Shown here piece by piece: positions 54,560 to 64,000 of a stretch of 64,000 nt of DNA. Numbering within the stretch: the first letter of the stretch is position 1; each line of letters opens with the position of its first letter. A model generated the notes under the pieces. It made no database searches and was not told where the DNA came from. It saw only the letters and a list, made by a program, of their open reading frames with translations. This stretch comes from Girardinichthys multiradiatus (taxonomy: Eukaryota > Chordata > Actinopteri > Cyprinodontiformes > Goodeidae): NCBI RefSeq assembly GCF_021462225.1, contig NC_061816.1:2329731-2393730 (forward strand), read 5' to 3'. A program made the translations under genes and the position numbers.

Positions 54560-54838
54560 TATGTTTGGCTTGAATTTATTGGCTTGTTTTACCTAAGTTG
54601 GACATACTGGTTTGTCTACCAGTTACTTACGCACAGCTCTTGCTAGACCTTGCCGTTTATTACGCTCTCCCCTGGATCTAAACACATAGCTCTGCAAGCT
54701 ATCCAAAGGCTCCTCCTCAAGATTATTGTGGAGGAAAAAATGAAACTGTATTTTAAAGTTTGAATTAATTTAGATATTTCACTTGGTGGCCTGTTTTACT
54801 GAGTTAGATTGTGTTTAGTTACACTCTGCCATGTGTAC
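54560..54838. repeat. Paralogous 5' flank of zinc-finger gene 2, distal part
   Basis: Matches 30370-30670. Similarity ends at CCATGTGTA near 54838, where the retrotransposon-containing insertion begins. It resumes at about 60500. Confidence 0.8.
54623..54730 (-). other. Coding-like frame of unknown family, copy 3
   Basis: A minus-strand frame of 35 codons reads NNLEEEPLDSLQSYVFRSRG and then ERNKRQGLARAVRK before a TAA. A GTAAGTAA lies exactly at its end and could be a splice donor. It is the counterpart of 30440-30544, where that donor is changed to ATAAGTAA. Confidence 0.4.
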
Positions 54839-54986
54839 ATGTTACAGAAAACAAAGAAAAGGAATTTTATTTTCACTGTGCTATTTTTGGCTCCCATTTA
54901 AATTGTTCTCCAGTTTTGTTTTTCTCTCCAATTGGGTACACAGCTCTGTAAATATTTGATTGTTAAAGGTAGCCAGTGTGTTAGCA

Positions 54987-55895
54987 ATGCATCGGTTTAC
55001 TACTCCTAAATTTCCTAACGGTAGAGGTGTTTGGTTCAGCAGTGATGCTGACAGTGGGGCTGTTGGACATTCAAAGCTCGCATATGATGGTTGTGCTGAA
55101 TCAGGGCTAGGTCAGAGCCAGGGTTGTACTTCTATTGATGAGTTCATGAGGGAGGTTCCCCCAACTTCCACAACCCTCAGTGATGTTGACGCCCTTCATC
55201 ACCTTACAGACATGGTTGGGCAGTTGGGTGCTCAAATTGGTGAATATAAACTAATGTCAGCTGCTGTCATAAATATGAACAATGAACCCCAGCCTACCTT
55301 TGTCACTCAGAATTCACACTGTGACAGTAACAGACATGACCTACCTCATGTGACAGTCCATGTTAAACCTGATGGAGTACTCCAAACTTATAGAGGTGAC
55401 AACACTGACCAATGTTCAGTTCAAGACTGGATTGACTTGACTAAAATGTACCTCAGAAAACAAGGCATACCTTCCTGTGGTCAAGGAGAAGAGGTCATTA
55501 AATGGTCAAAGCCAAAGGTGTGGTGCAGATTGCCACGTGTAGTGATCCTTCACTTGATGTTGAGAATAATCCTGAGCTGATATTTCATGACACAAAATCT
55601 TCAACATTCAGAGGAGAGACTCCTCAATCGCAATGGTCGACATGTTTCAGCAAATGATGGAGAGAATGCAGCAACATTTTTCATCCTACTCGGGGTGGGA
55701 GGTTCTGGGGTGCACATCGTGAGCGATGCACCAGAGTGACAGGTTGCAAAGTCTGTAATGAATTAAGTCACACTAATTCTTCGCACTGCATGTCTGAGAG
55801 ACTGTATTTTTTCTGTTTTTCCCCTGGCCACACCAAACTGAACTGCTCTGTAAATAACTCTTCCCAACCCCGGTCTGACGGAAACAAGTAGATTC
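54987..55895 (+). pseudogene. gag-like region
   Basis: From ATG 54987 the frame encodes a non-enzymatic capsid-type protein with YRGDNTDQCSVQDWIDLTKM, open to 55580. After a shift, a zinc-knuckle-like region follows at about 55735-55850 (GCKVCNELSH ... CFSPGHTKLNC). Gag packages the element RNA in cytoplasmic particles. This copy has at least one frameshift and stops. Confidence 0.7.
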
Positions 55896-55946
55896 TGTAT
55901 TCGGAGGTAGGCTGTACAGGTCACACCATAAACCCAAATTGATGAC

Positions 55947-56330
55947 ATGTCAGATGCTGAGACTGTATGCACATCAGAGAAAGACTCATGTAGTGACTCA
56001 GGAGTTGTTGTTTATCAGAAAATTCACAGAGTTGGCAGTAGCGATAGTCTTTTCTACATTTTTGTGAACATGGGTGGGACATTTAAGATGGGTGGGATGC
56101 TGGACATTGGTTCAATGGCCTGTAGCATCAGTGAGGCAGCTAAAATGAAGCTTAGAGAGGCTGGAGTGATGACAGACCAAAAACTAATTGATGTGGATGT
56201 GGTCCTTGTTGGATGCGGTGGGCTTCAAGTTGAGCCTAAATGTGCTATTGAAGTGCAGATGGAAGTGTATGCCTGTGAAATGGTGGTCCCCACATTGTTG
56301 TTTCAGGCCAGCATGATGATGCAATACTAG
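55947..56330 (+). pseudogene. Retrotransposon protease region, altered active site
   Basis: The frame contains FKMGGMLDIGSMACSISEAA. The aspartic-protease signature D-T/S-G is D-I-G here, so catalytic function is unlikely. A TAG at 56328-56330 is followed by a shifted continuation at 56381-56947 (the linker before RT, with LEPGREYLVWRKL). Confidence 0.75.
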
Positions 56331-57106
56331 GGACTAATGTCATAAAACAGTCCAAGATATGTGAGCCTTACTGGAAAACAGTGTCCAGCCCCTGCCCTTC
56401 TGGGGATCCAGAAACTGAGCATTTCCTGTCTATGCTATTTGGTCTTAATACCTGGAAAGGTGGAGATCTTCCTAACAAGGTTGCTACCATAAGGTGTAAC
56501 TTGGTTACCTGCCTTGAGCCTGGGCGTGAATATCTTGTGTGGCGGAAACTGACCAAAGAAACGTCTGTTTCTCTAGGCAGCACAGTCATGGCAGAGCTCA
56601 CATCATCCCGCTCAGCACCCAGGGGCATTTTGGTTGCAAAGATTGTCACTATATTGTGGGGAGACAGATGGGTCCCACTAAAGCTTATCAATACGTCTGA
56701 CAGGTCTGTGTTGTTGAGACACAACACAAAACTAGCTGATGTCTACCCAATTGTAGCGCTAGAGGACATGGTTGGTGCATATTGCTCAGAGGTTCCACTT
56801 GCTAGTTGTATTCAATCTGCCATGTCAACCACTACAGAAGCTAGTTTGGCCAAAGACATGCTCAGATCGGTTGGGCTAGGTGATGTCGATATCGAGTCTT
56901 GTGAGGTTTCTGAGGGCTGCAGGACAAGAATGGCTAACCTTGTTTGAAGTATGTGGGTTTATTTTCCTGCCAACATCTTGACTATGGGGAAGGAAAGGGC
57001 TTTGTGCATCGCATAACCCTCTGACAACAGATCTTTCTGGCTCCCATACAGGCTGGAAGAACGGGAGATCATCAGAAAATCCACAAGTGAATATGCTAAA
57101 CCTCTT

Positions 57107-57861
57107 GTGCTTGTGTGGAAGAAAAATGGAGATCTCTGTATCTGCACAGACTTTCACTGGCTGAACAAGAGAACCCTGAAGGATGCCCATCCCCTTCCTC
57201 ATCAAGCAGATTGTCTGGCAGCACTGGGTGGAAACAGTCTGTTCACTACAATGGATTTGACCTCTGGGTTCTACAATATGCCGCTCCACGAGGACGACAG
57301 GAAGTGTTTAGCCTTTCCCACTCCTATGGGCTTATATGAATACAACTGTCTGCCGCAGGGTCTCTGCAACAGTCCTGGGAGCTTCATGCGCATGATGAAG
57401 AGCTTATTTGGAGACCAAAACTATCTCAGCCTATTGTGCTATTTGGATGACCTGTTAGTGTTTGCACCTGATGACATGACTGCTTTGCAGCGTTTGGAGA
57501 TGGTGTTTGCTAGGCTGCGTACCCATAATTTGAAACTGGCCCCCAAGAAGTGTTTCTTCCTCAGCAGATCTGTCAAGTTTCTTGGCCACATCGTTGAGGC
57601 GAATGGTGTTTCGACTGACCTTAGTAAGGTTGAGACCATCACGAATATGACAGCCACTCAACTCATGGAACCACATGGTGTGACCCCATCTCAGAAGCGG
57701 ACAAGGTCATTTCTGGGAATGGTCAACTACTACCAACACTTTGTGCCCAGGTATTCTGCCATCGCCAAGCCGCTGTCTTAAAGGATTTCTGGGAATGGTC
57801 AACTACTACCATCACTTTGTGCCCAGGTGTTCTGCCATCACCAAGTCGCTGTCTTAAAGGG
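57107..57861 (+). pseudogene. Retrotransposon reverse transcriptase
   Basis: The frame covers the RT fingers and palm: LVWKKNGDLCICTDFHWLNK, LFTTMDLTSGFYNMPLHEDD, LPQGLCNSPGSFMRMM and LCYLDDLLVFAPD with catalytic YLDD. It ends with the RSFLGMVNYYQHFVPRYSAI block and a TAA at 57779-57781. A 76-bp tandem duplication (57710-57785 and 57786-57861) repeats this end with five or so substitutions. The upstream RT start (from about 57055) is in the same frame but has no start codon. Confidence 0.85.
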
Positions 57862-57913
57862 TGGAAAAAGGAAAGGCAATGGCAACCAGAATAAACTGCC
57901 AACCAGAAGACTG

Positions 57914-58291
57914 CATGCTTCTGACAGGAGAATGAATCAAGAACAAGCCTTTGAACAACTGAAATCCTCGCTGACACAATGCGTCATCTTGGCTCACCAG
58001 GATTTCACCCGTCCTTTTGTGCTCTCCACTAATGCATCTCTGGATGGCATTGGTGCTGTTCTGTCTCAGGTTCAGGAGGGCGAGACACAAGCCAGACCCA
58101 TTGATTTCGCCAGCAAGTCTTTGTCCCAGTCACAAAAGAACTACCCACCTCACTGGTTTGATTTTCTGGCCTTGAAATGGTCTGTCTGTGACAAGTTCAG
58201 CCACTGGCTGAAAGGCCACAAATTCACAGTTTGGACTGAAAATAATCTATTAACTAGTATCCTGACAAAAGCCAAAGTTAGACGGCTGTGA
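57914..58291 (+). pseudogene. Retrotransposon RNase H
   Basis: The frame reads QEQAFEQLKSSLTQCVIL, then PFVLSTNASLDGIGAVLSQV, then FASKSLSQSQKNYPPHWFDF, then KFTVWTENNLLTSILTKA. Compared with the usual TDAS and TDNN, both aspartates are changed (N and E), so the nuclease site is damaged. Confidence 0.8.
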
Positions 58292-58599
58292 GCAACGCTG
58301 AGTTCCTAAATTGGCAAGTTACGACTTTGACATCCAATACATCCTGGATCAACAAAACGTGGCCGATGCACTGAGTTTTGTGCCATTTATTCAGGAGAGT
58401 GTTGACCGCAGGCTGCCCTATGCCAGTCTTCTTACTAAGGTTAGGGATATGTCAAACCTTTCTGTCCAGAATGCCTTTCAATTATCCAGTCTTCATAAAG
58501 AACCCTCTTCAGTGAGTGTCAACACCCAATCAGCATGCAGCCCACAACAAATGCTCCCTCAGTATATTACAAGGGAAGATGTGTCTGCTGTATTACACT

Positions 58600-59392
58600 C
58601 ACACATTGAAAACCAAAGGGAAGAGATTCCAGTACATTCTACCTGACTCGCTCAAGACTGACGTGCTTCATGGTGTTCATTACAGAGCAGGTCATCAAGC
58701 TCAGTTCAGGAGCCTCAGCTTGATAAGGCAGAGGTTTTTCTGGTTGAACCTTGACAGGGATGTCAGATACTATGTTTAACATTGTCAGCGATGCATTGTT
58801 AGTAAGACCTAGCCTGCGGGTAGGGCTCCATTGGAAACCATAACATCAACCAGGCTGCTTGAGCTTGTATGCATTGATTTTTGGTCAGCTGAAAATTCCA
58901 GAAACAAATCTATTGATGTCTTAGTGATTACTGATCATTTTACAAGAATGGCTCAAGCATTTCCATGTAAAGACCAGACAGCCAAGCAGGTGGCGAGGGT
59001 TCTCTGGGACTGATATTTCTATGTCTTTGGCTGTGTCACACACAACCCCTTATCATCCGATGGGAAATAGTAGTATCGAGCAGTTCAATCGAACCTTGGG
59101 TGGCATGATGCGTGCATTGTCCCCTGGAGAGAAAGCTGACTGACCCTGGCAGTTGCAGACATTGGCCTTTATGTATAACTGTGCAGTCCGTGAGACAACG
59201 TGTTATCCCCTCTTTTACCTCATGTTTGGTCGGGACCCTCGCCGGCCTGTTGACGTTCTCTTTCATGCTGTCCATCAAGACTGCTTATATTATGACAATT
59301 ATGTGGTATCTCTTACTACTGATCTGACAGAGGTGATGAATATTGCTCAGGAGCATGCTTCAAAAGGGCAAAAAAGGCATGCTCACTTGTAA
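58600..59392 (+). pseudogene. Retrotransposon integrase, internal deletion
   Basis: The HHCC-like zinc part is near 58660-58800 (HYRAGHQAQFRSLSLIRQRF). The core starts with ELVCIDFWSAENSRNKSIDV and DHFTRMAQAFPCKDQTAKQ, which holds the first catalytic aspartate. At about 59013-59030 the frame stops and jumps to HNPLSSDG/TTPYHPMGN-like sequence, so the middle of the core with the second aspartate is deleted. The C-terminal LMFGRDPRRPVDVLFHAV block is readable to 59392. Confidence 0.8.
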
Positions 59393-59506
59393 AACAGGAA
59401 AGCTAAGGGTACTAGCATTGTTGTCGGTGTTAGAGTACTCTTGGCCAACAGGACGTAGAGAGGTAAGAAGACGCTAGCTGATTGGTGGGACTCGACTATC
59501 TACACT

Positions 59507-60290
59507 GTGGTGGATATTAAACCAGCAACACACACATACAGGATCTGTGGCACTGTCTCTGGACAGGAGAAGGTGGTTCACAGGAACCTGCTCATGCTGG
59601 TCAGTCTCCTCCCTGTGGATCCCACACGTGAAATGTCTTATTCGGCCTCTTCTATGTCTGCGAATGCCTCCTCAGCCCCTGAAACAGATGACATTGGAGG
59701 GGATGGAGAAATCTTGTATGAGAGCAACAACAAAACTATTTGTGAAGCTAGTGGGAGCTTAGTCTTTGAAAACGTTGAAATTCTTCTTGATATTGTAGAA
59801 GGAGAGCGGCGTCCTTTGACTGATCTGGAGCCTGTGGACTCTGAGAGCAGAACCATTGAGTGGATAACAGCTATCTGTTCCAAGTTCATCAGTTGGAGAT
59901 GTTGCTGACTTATTGAGCTTGACCTCTGACCCCAAAGCCTGCTCAGTTTCATTTGAGAGCTACACAACAGATCAACCTTTAGGTCGTGACTCTGCCTCTG
60001 TTACTGTTGTTGACGTTCCAGCAGATGTGACACAGCCAGACCCTACTCTTAGCATTGCGGACCACACAGGCGATGCTTCTGACATTCTGCATACTGTTGA
60101 CTAGACCTCAACTATGCACTGTGACGTACAGACACAAGTCAGGTCTAGATTTGGTGGCCTAGTCAAACCTTTGAATAGACTCCTTCAAACTATGTCCAGG
60201 CAGGCTATTGTTCAGAACAAGTTTGATGTTAAAGCTGTTTGCAAATCTATGTTCAAGGCTTCCACTGATTAATGTCTTTACCAGATAGCC
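59507..60290 (+). pseudogene. Retrotransposon C-terminal tail
   Basis: KPATHTYRICGTVSGQEKVV and HRNLLMLVSLLPVDPTREMS are the end of the integrase region with its post-core fold. An acidic, serine-rich tail follows in two frames to about 60104, then a GRLVKPLNRLLQTMSRQ-like end. No envelope gene. Confidence 0.6.
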
Positions 60291-60499
60291 GTTACTCTTT
60301 TTGGGTCTAAAACTTTTGTTCGGTTGTAATGTGATGTTTTCGTTTATACTGTGTAATGGGCCTGCGCTACACTTTGTGCTGGGGTCTTGTGGGGTGTACA
60401 AGGCACCCTGTAGACAGTTGCTGGATTGAGGGATAAGCGCTGCCCTCATACCACGTCATCCTTATGGGATACATTCATTGTCTGTATTTTTAATATTGA

Positions 60500-60857
60500 C
60501 CTAATATATTGTATTTACTAAGGTAAAAATAATTAAAAATCATTATAAATCATTATGTATAAAATTATAAATATACTATATTTTTTATCAGCAATGTAAT
60601 AACTATTCTCTTTCAGCTTTAAAGAAAGAATTCAATCACTGGATATCTAAGTGCTTTAAAATGTCATATTTCTACCATGACACAGTGAAACGTTAGTATT
60701 TACACTCAAGGTTATGATACCATTGTGGTATCTCTGATTTTACATACTGTACTGTTCACTGATAATATTTATCAGATTTTCTTCTCTAGTTTTAATCTTT
60801 ATCATCTTTGTAACATTGTCAGGATAAAGTTGTTCATAATGCATGTAATGTGTTTCA
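60500..60857 (+). repeat. Paralogous 5' flank of zinc-finger gene 2, proximal part
   Basis: Matches 30740-31051, including the CAGCAATGTAATAACT and GTTGTTCATAATGCATGTAA landmarks. This is the DNA that directly precedes the finger gene in both units. Confidence 0.8.
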
Positions 60858-62753
60858 ATGATGTTTGCAGATGTTAAAGAAGAGGCTTCTGAAGAACAGA
60901 GTCCTGATATGGACCAGCAGGAGCTGGAGCTCCTCCACATAAAGGAGGAAAGTGAAAGAATCTGGGCCAGCCAGGATGGAGAACAACTGAATGTGAAGGA
61001 GGAGACTGATGATACCAGGTCTCCATTAACTGTTGTTCATATGAAGAGTGAAGAGGATGAGGATAAACCTCTGTTCTCTCAGCTTCATCAAACAGAAGAC
61101 AGAGATCTTCCAAGCAGCATCTCAGCTGACCAGGTAAAAGCAGAAATTAAAGTAGAGGACTGTGGAGCAGCAGAATCCAGCAGAAACCCAGATCTAAATA
61201 ATCATGGAGGCTCTTCCAACTATTCAGAGACTGAAGACAGTGAAGATGATGAAGAGGATGATGATGTGAAGCATCATGAATCTGAGCTTAAACACTTATC
61301 AGACTCTGAAACTGAAGACAGTGAGGAGGATTGGAAGGAGAGCAGGACTCCAGGATCAGGCAGAAACACTGTCAACAAATCTTTGAGCTGCTCTGTGTGT
61401 GGAGGAAAATTTGCTAACAGACGCTCTCTTCAGAGTCACATGACATGTCATCCAAGATTAACGTCTTCAGATTGTTCTGGTAGTGAGACGTGTTTCAGAG
61501 AGAAGAAAATAATGGATTCACTGACAAAAGTCCAGACAAGTAGTAAAAAGTTTAACTGTGGTGAGTGTGGTAAAAGTTTTAACAGGAAACATGATTTAAA
61601 AAAACACACAACAGCCCACACAGGAGACAAACCCTTTGGTTGTGATGCATGTGGAAAAAGATTTGCCTGCACGTCAATTTTAATCAGACACGTGAGAATT
61701 CACACAGGCGACAAACCCTTTGGTTGTGATATATGTGGAAAAACATTTGCCTTAAAGTCAAATTTAGACACACACATGAGAACCCATACAGGAGACAAAC
61801 CCTTTAGTTGTGATGTTTGTGGAAAAAGATTTGCCTGCAAGTCACATTTAAACACACACATGAGAATCCACACAGGAGAAAAACCCTTCAGTTGTGGTAA
61901 ATGTGGAAAAAGATTTTCCCAGAAGGCAGGTTTAGACAAACACATGAGAACCCACACAGGAGATAAACCCTTTGGATGTGATGCGTGTGGAAAGAGATTT
62001 TACCAAATGTCAGATTTAGACAAACACATGATAATACACACAGAAGACAATCCCTTTAGTTGTGATGTTTGTAGAAAAAGATTTGCCTGGAAGTCAGACT
62101 TAACCAGACACATGAGAATCCACACAGGTGACAAACCCTTCAGTTGTGGTAAATGTGGAAAAAGATTTTCCCAGAAGGCAAGTTTAGACAAACACATGAG
62201 AATCCACACAGGAGATAAACCCTTTGGTTGTGATGCATGTGGAAAAAGATTTGCCTGCACGTCAACTTTAATCAGACACGTGAGAATCCACACAGGAGAC
62301 AAACCCTTTGGTTGTGATGCATGTGGAAAAACATTTGCCAGGAAGTCAAATTTAGACACACACATGAGAATCCACACAGGAGAGAGACCCTTTAGTTGTG
62401 ATGTTTGTGGAAAAAGATTTGCCAGCAAGTCACCTTTAAACATTCACATGAGAATGCATACAGGAGACAGACCCTTTAGTTGTGATGTTTGTGGAAAAAG
62501 ATTTACCTGCAAGTCACATGTAAACATTCACATGAGAATGCATACAGGAGACAGACCCTTTAGTTGTGATGTTTGTGGGAAAAGATTTACCTGCACGTCA
62601 CATTTAAACATTCACATGAGAATCCACACAGGTGAAAAAGCCTTTAGTTGTGATGCATGTGGAAAAAGATTTGCTTGGAAGTCAGCTTTAATCAGACACA
62701 TGAGAATCCACACAGGCGAGAGAAGCCCTTTGGTTGAGATGCTTTTGTTATAA
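60858..62753 (+). CDS. C2H2 zinc-finger protein, 15 finger motifs (631 aa)
   Basis: Paralog of 31052-33535. Probable nuclear DNA-binding protein. The first 230 residues are highly similar to gene 1: acidic DQQELELLHIKEESERIWAS region, TETEDSEDDEEDDD cluster, isolated finger CSVCGGKF...HMTCH. Then 14 tandem fingers of 28 residues reach to residue 625, all with complete C2H2 ligands. Helix residues differ between the two genes and within the array, and two blocks (fingers with ACTSxLIRH followed by xxKSNLDTH, and SQKAxLDKH) are repeated internally. The ATG at 60858 lies where the acceptor TTTCAG of related exons is TTTCAA; a TTGCAG at 60867-60872 is an alternative acceptor. Stop TAA at 62751-62753. 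The gypsy-type insertion is 360 bp upstream and may have separated the gene from its original promoter. Confidence 0.9.
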   Translation: MMFADVKEEASEEQSPDMDQQELELLHIKEESERIWASQDGEQLNVKEETDDTRSPLTVVHMKSEEDEDKPLFSQLHQTEDRDLPSSISADQVKAEIKVEDCGAAESSRNPDLNNHGGSSNYSETEDSEDDEEDDDVKHHESELKHLSDSETEDSEEDWKESRTPGSGRNTVNKSLSCSVCGGKFANRRSLQSHMTCHPRLTSSDCSGSETCFREKKIMDSLTKVQTSSKKFNCGECGKSFNRKHDLKKHTTAHTGDKPFGCDACGKRFACTSILIRHVRIHTGDKPFGCDICGKTFALKSNLDTHMRTHTGDKPFSCDVCGKRFACKSHLNTHMRIHTGEKPFSCGKCGKRFSQKAGLDKHMRTHTGDKPFGCDACGKRFYQMSDLDKHMIIHTEDNPFSCDVCRKRFAWKSDLTRHMRIHTGDKPFSCGKCGKRFSQKASLDKHMRIHTGDKPFGCDACGKRFACTSTLIRHVRIHTGDKPFGCDACGKTFARKSNLDTHMRIHTGERPFSCDVCGKRFASKSPLNIHMRMHTGDRPFSCDVCGKRFTCKSHVNIHMRMHTGDRPFSCDVCGKRFTCTSHLNIHMRIHTGEKAFSCDACGKRFAWKSALIRHMRIHTGERSPLVEMLLL

Positions 62754-62764
62754 GATTATAAAAA

Positions 62765-62945
62765 AAAGTCAAATTTAAACCCACACATGATAACTCACAG
62801 AGGAGCTAAGCCCTCAAGGTGTGATGCTTATGCAAGTAATTTTTAAATGTACACAGAACAGACAATGAAGAGAAACCTTTTGAATGTGATGAATGTGGTA
62901 AAAGCTTAACCTTTAATGTCAGGTCTAAACCAGAACACTAGAATT
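62765..62945 (+). pseudogene. Decayed fingers beyond the stop of gene 2
   Basis: The same finger remnants as at 33560-33770 are present (KSNLNPHMITH, then FECDECGKSLTFN), in shifted frames. They were already outside the reading frame in the common ancestor of both genes. Confidence 0.7.
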
Positions 62946-63004
62946 TACAGAAACATAAGCTCATTGCTGGTTATGATTGTGGACAAGATTTAAACATCAT
63001 TTAT

Positions 63005-63125
63005 GCCCCTAATCATATCAGCGTGTGAATGTGTGTATGAATGGGTGGATGACTGATTGTAGTGTAAAGCGCTTTGGGGTCCTCGGACTTGATAAAGTGC
63101 TATACGAGTGCAGGCCATTTACCAA
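63005..63125 (+). repeat. Interspersed tail repeat
   Basis: Counterpart of 33815-33945 in unit 2, with the same flanks. Confidence 0.7.
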
Positions 63126-64000
63126 ATAGCAGCAACAAACATCCAGCCTGAAGTTATGGATAACTTTGTCCGTTCATAGCTTCTCTTATCTACTCTGGTC
63201 TCCATAGTCGGTATTGTTTTTGGCCTGCTTATAGAGGGGCGAGGGGCCAGTCCCCTCTGGTGTGGGCTTCTTCATTTGGTCTGACCCAGCTTTCTCGGCT
63301 GTTGTTGCTGTTGTTGTATGTGCAAAATGTTTTGATGGACACACAAATGTCCTCACCAAAACTGGTTTATGATGTCATTGTGTCAATGAGTTTTTTTGAG
63401 GTCCGTGGCTGCAGCTTAAAAAACACTCCAATCTGTGTTTTCAAAGCAGGCCTGTAACTTCTGATTTGATTACTCTGTCCACTTCCTTATAGTTCTCACC
63501 ACAGGCTGACGTGTTCATAATTTCTGTTGGTTTGTATGAGCTGAAGCAGATGGTGTTAACAGTCTTGATGCTGCTCAGGTTGCAGCACAGGCATCTTTTA
63601 AAACTGTGTAGCAGTGGTCCAGAGTGTTAACCTCTCTGGTTGGGGTCTCTGTGTTTAGGAAGTTCACACATGAGATTTGTTCTGTCAAAGTCCCAGAGAA
63701 CTATGATAAGGAAGTCTTGATTTATGTTCATCCACATCTGTTATTCGGTCAGCCAGCTAAGGTCGGCAGATCTGTGGAAATTACGGGTTTCTTATGCTAA
63801 GGAAGAGCATCTAGCTCATTTAGTTTGCCAGGGAACGGATATTTGCGAGGTAGATATACGAGAGCAGAGCTTGCAGTCCTGTCAGAGCTTAACAAGCATA
63901 CCTGCACATTTTCCCAGTCTGCTTCTCCCGTACTTCCCACAGAGAGCCGCTGCGCTTCCAACCAGGATCTCAAAAAATCTCTGGATGGGTGGAAACTGGA
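63126..64000. repeat. Paralogous 3' flank of zinc-finger gene 2
   Basis: Matches 33946-34800 and continues to the window end, so the duplication extends beyond it. No gene recognised. Confidence 0.65.

Larger units (their letters stand above)
54839..60500 (+). mobile_element. Ty3/gypsy-type retrotransposon body, decayed
   Basis: An insertion of about 5.66 kb absent from unit 1. It carries gag, protease, RT, RNase H and integrase pieces in gypsy order (integrase after RNase H) on the + strand. No LTR pair could be recognised at its ends, so it may have lost them or inserted incompletely. Every domain is broken; details follow in separate entries. Confidence 0.85.

Noticed and set aside
54839..54990. 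Candidate 5' LTR of the gypsy-type element
   Set aside because: No matching copy at the 3' side (60290-60500) and no TG...CA borders with a target duplication.

Overview
This is a repeat-dense stretch of a fish nuclear genome, very probably a percomorph teleost. Four things point there: several Tc1-superfamily transposons, fish-type LINE tails ending in (TGAAT)n-like repeats, fish-style NLR exons (a pyrin domain and 176-bp LRR exons), and the acidic N-terminus shared by many percomorph C2H2 zinc-finger genes. Nothing bacterial, organellar or CRISPR-like is present. I cannot name the species.

The host backbone is a head-to-tail duplicated zinc-finger locus, all on the + strand. Unit 1 has a 5' module (exon-1-like 16980-17472, acidic exon 17928-18114) and a 22-finger gene (31052-33535). 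Unit 2 has the matching module (47500-47975, 50576-50762) and a 15-finger gene (60858-62753). Module to module is about 30.5 kb and gene to gene about 29.8 kb. Flanking blocks are also shared: 13290-13610 with 37430-37880, 30370-30670 with 54560-54838, and 33536-35000 with 62754-64000. The two units differ mainly by private transposon insertions. Other host fragments are a pyrin-domain exon (1411-1659, +), a broken NLR gene (39915-40853, -), and a short exon with one membrane segment (53958-54217, -).

Mobile DNA fills the rest. Tc1-like elements include an intact DD34E copy (3728-5337), a sister copy with two deletions (27659-29222), a decayed DD34E element of another family (13845-15270), a DD36E element with a nearly complete transposase (42590-43724), and a DD38E element with one internal stop (44831-46460). 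hAT is represented by a transposase relic (9466-10560), a 566-bp element carrying a BED-finger exon (8149-8714), and a 500-bp MITE (49365-49864). Non-LTR fragments of at least four types are scattered throughout. LTR elements include a 5' LTR with gag start (10953-11521), a solo LTR (51897-52332), and a decayed Ty3/gypsy-type body (54987-60290). Two tRNA-derived SINE copies lie at 40116 and 48640.

Nesting gives a relative history. Several insertions can be removed exactly: DD38E from a LINE, the solo LTR from an L1 ORF1, the hAT MITE from a Tc1 relic, and the SINE from an NLR intron. The gypsy body is missing from the paralogous place in unit 1, so it arrived after the duplication. The one apparently functional transposase is in the 3728-5337 element. 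The two finger arrays are the only long intact host-type coding regions.
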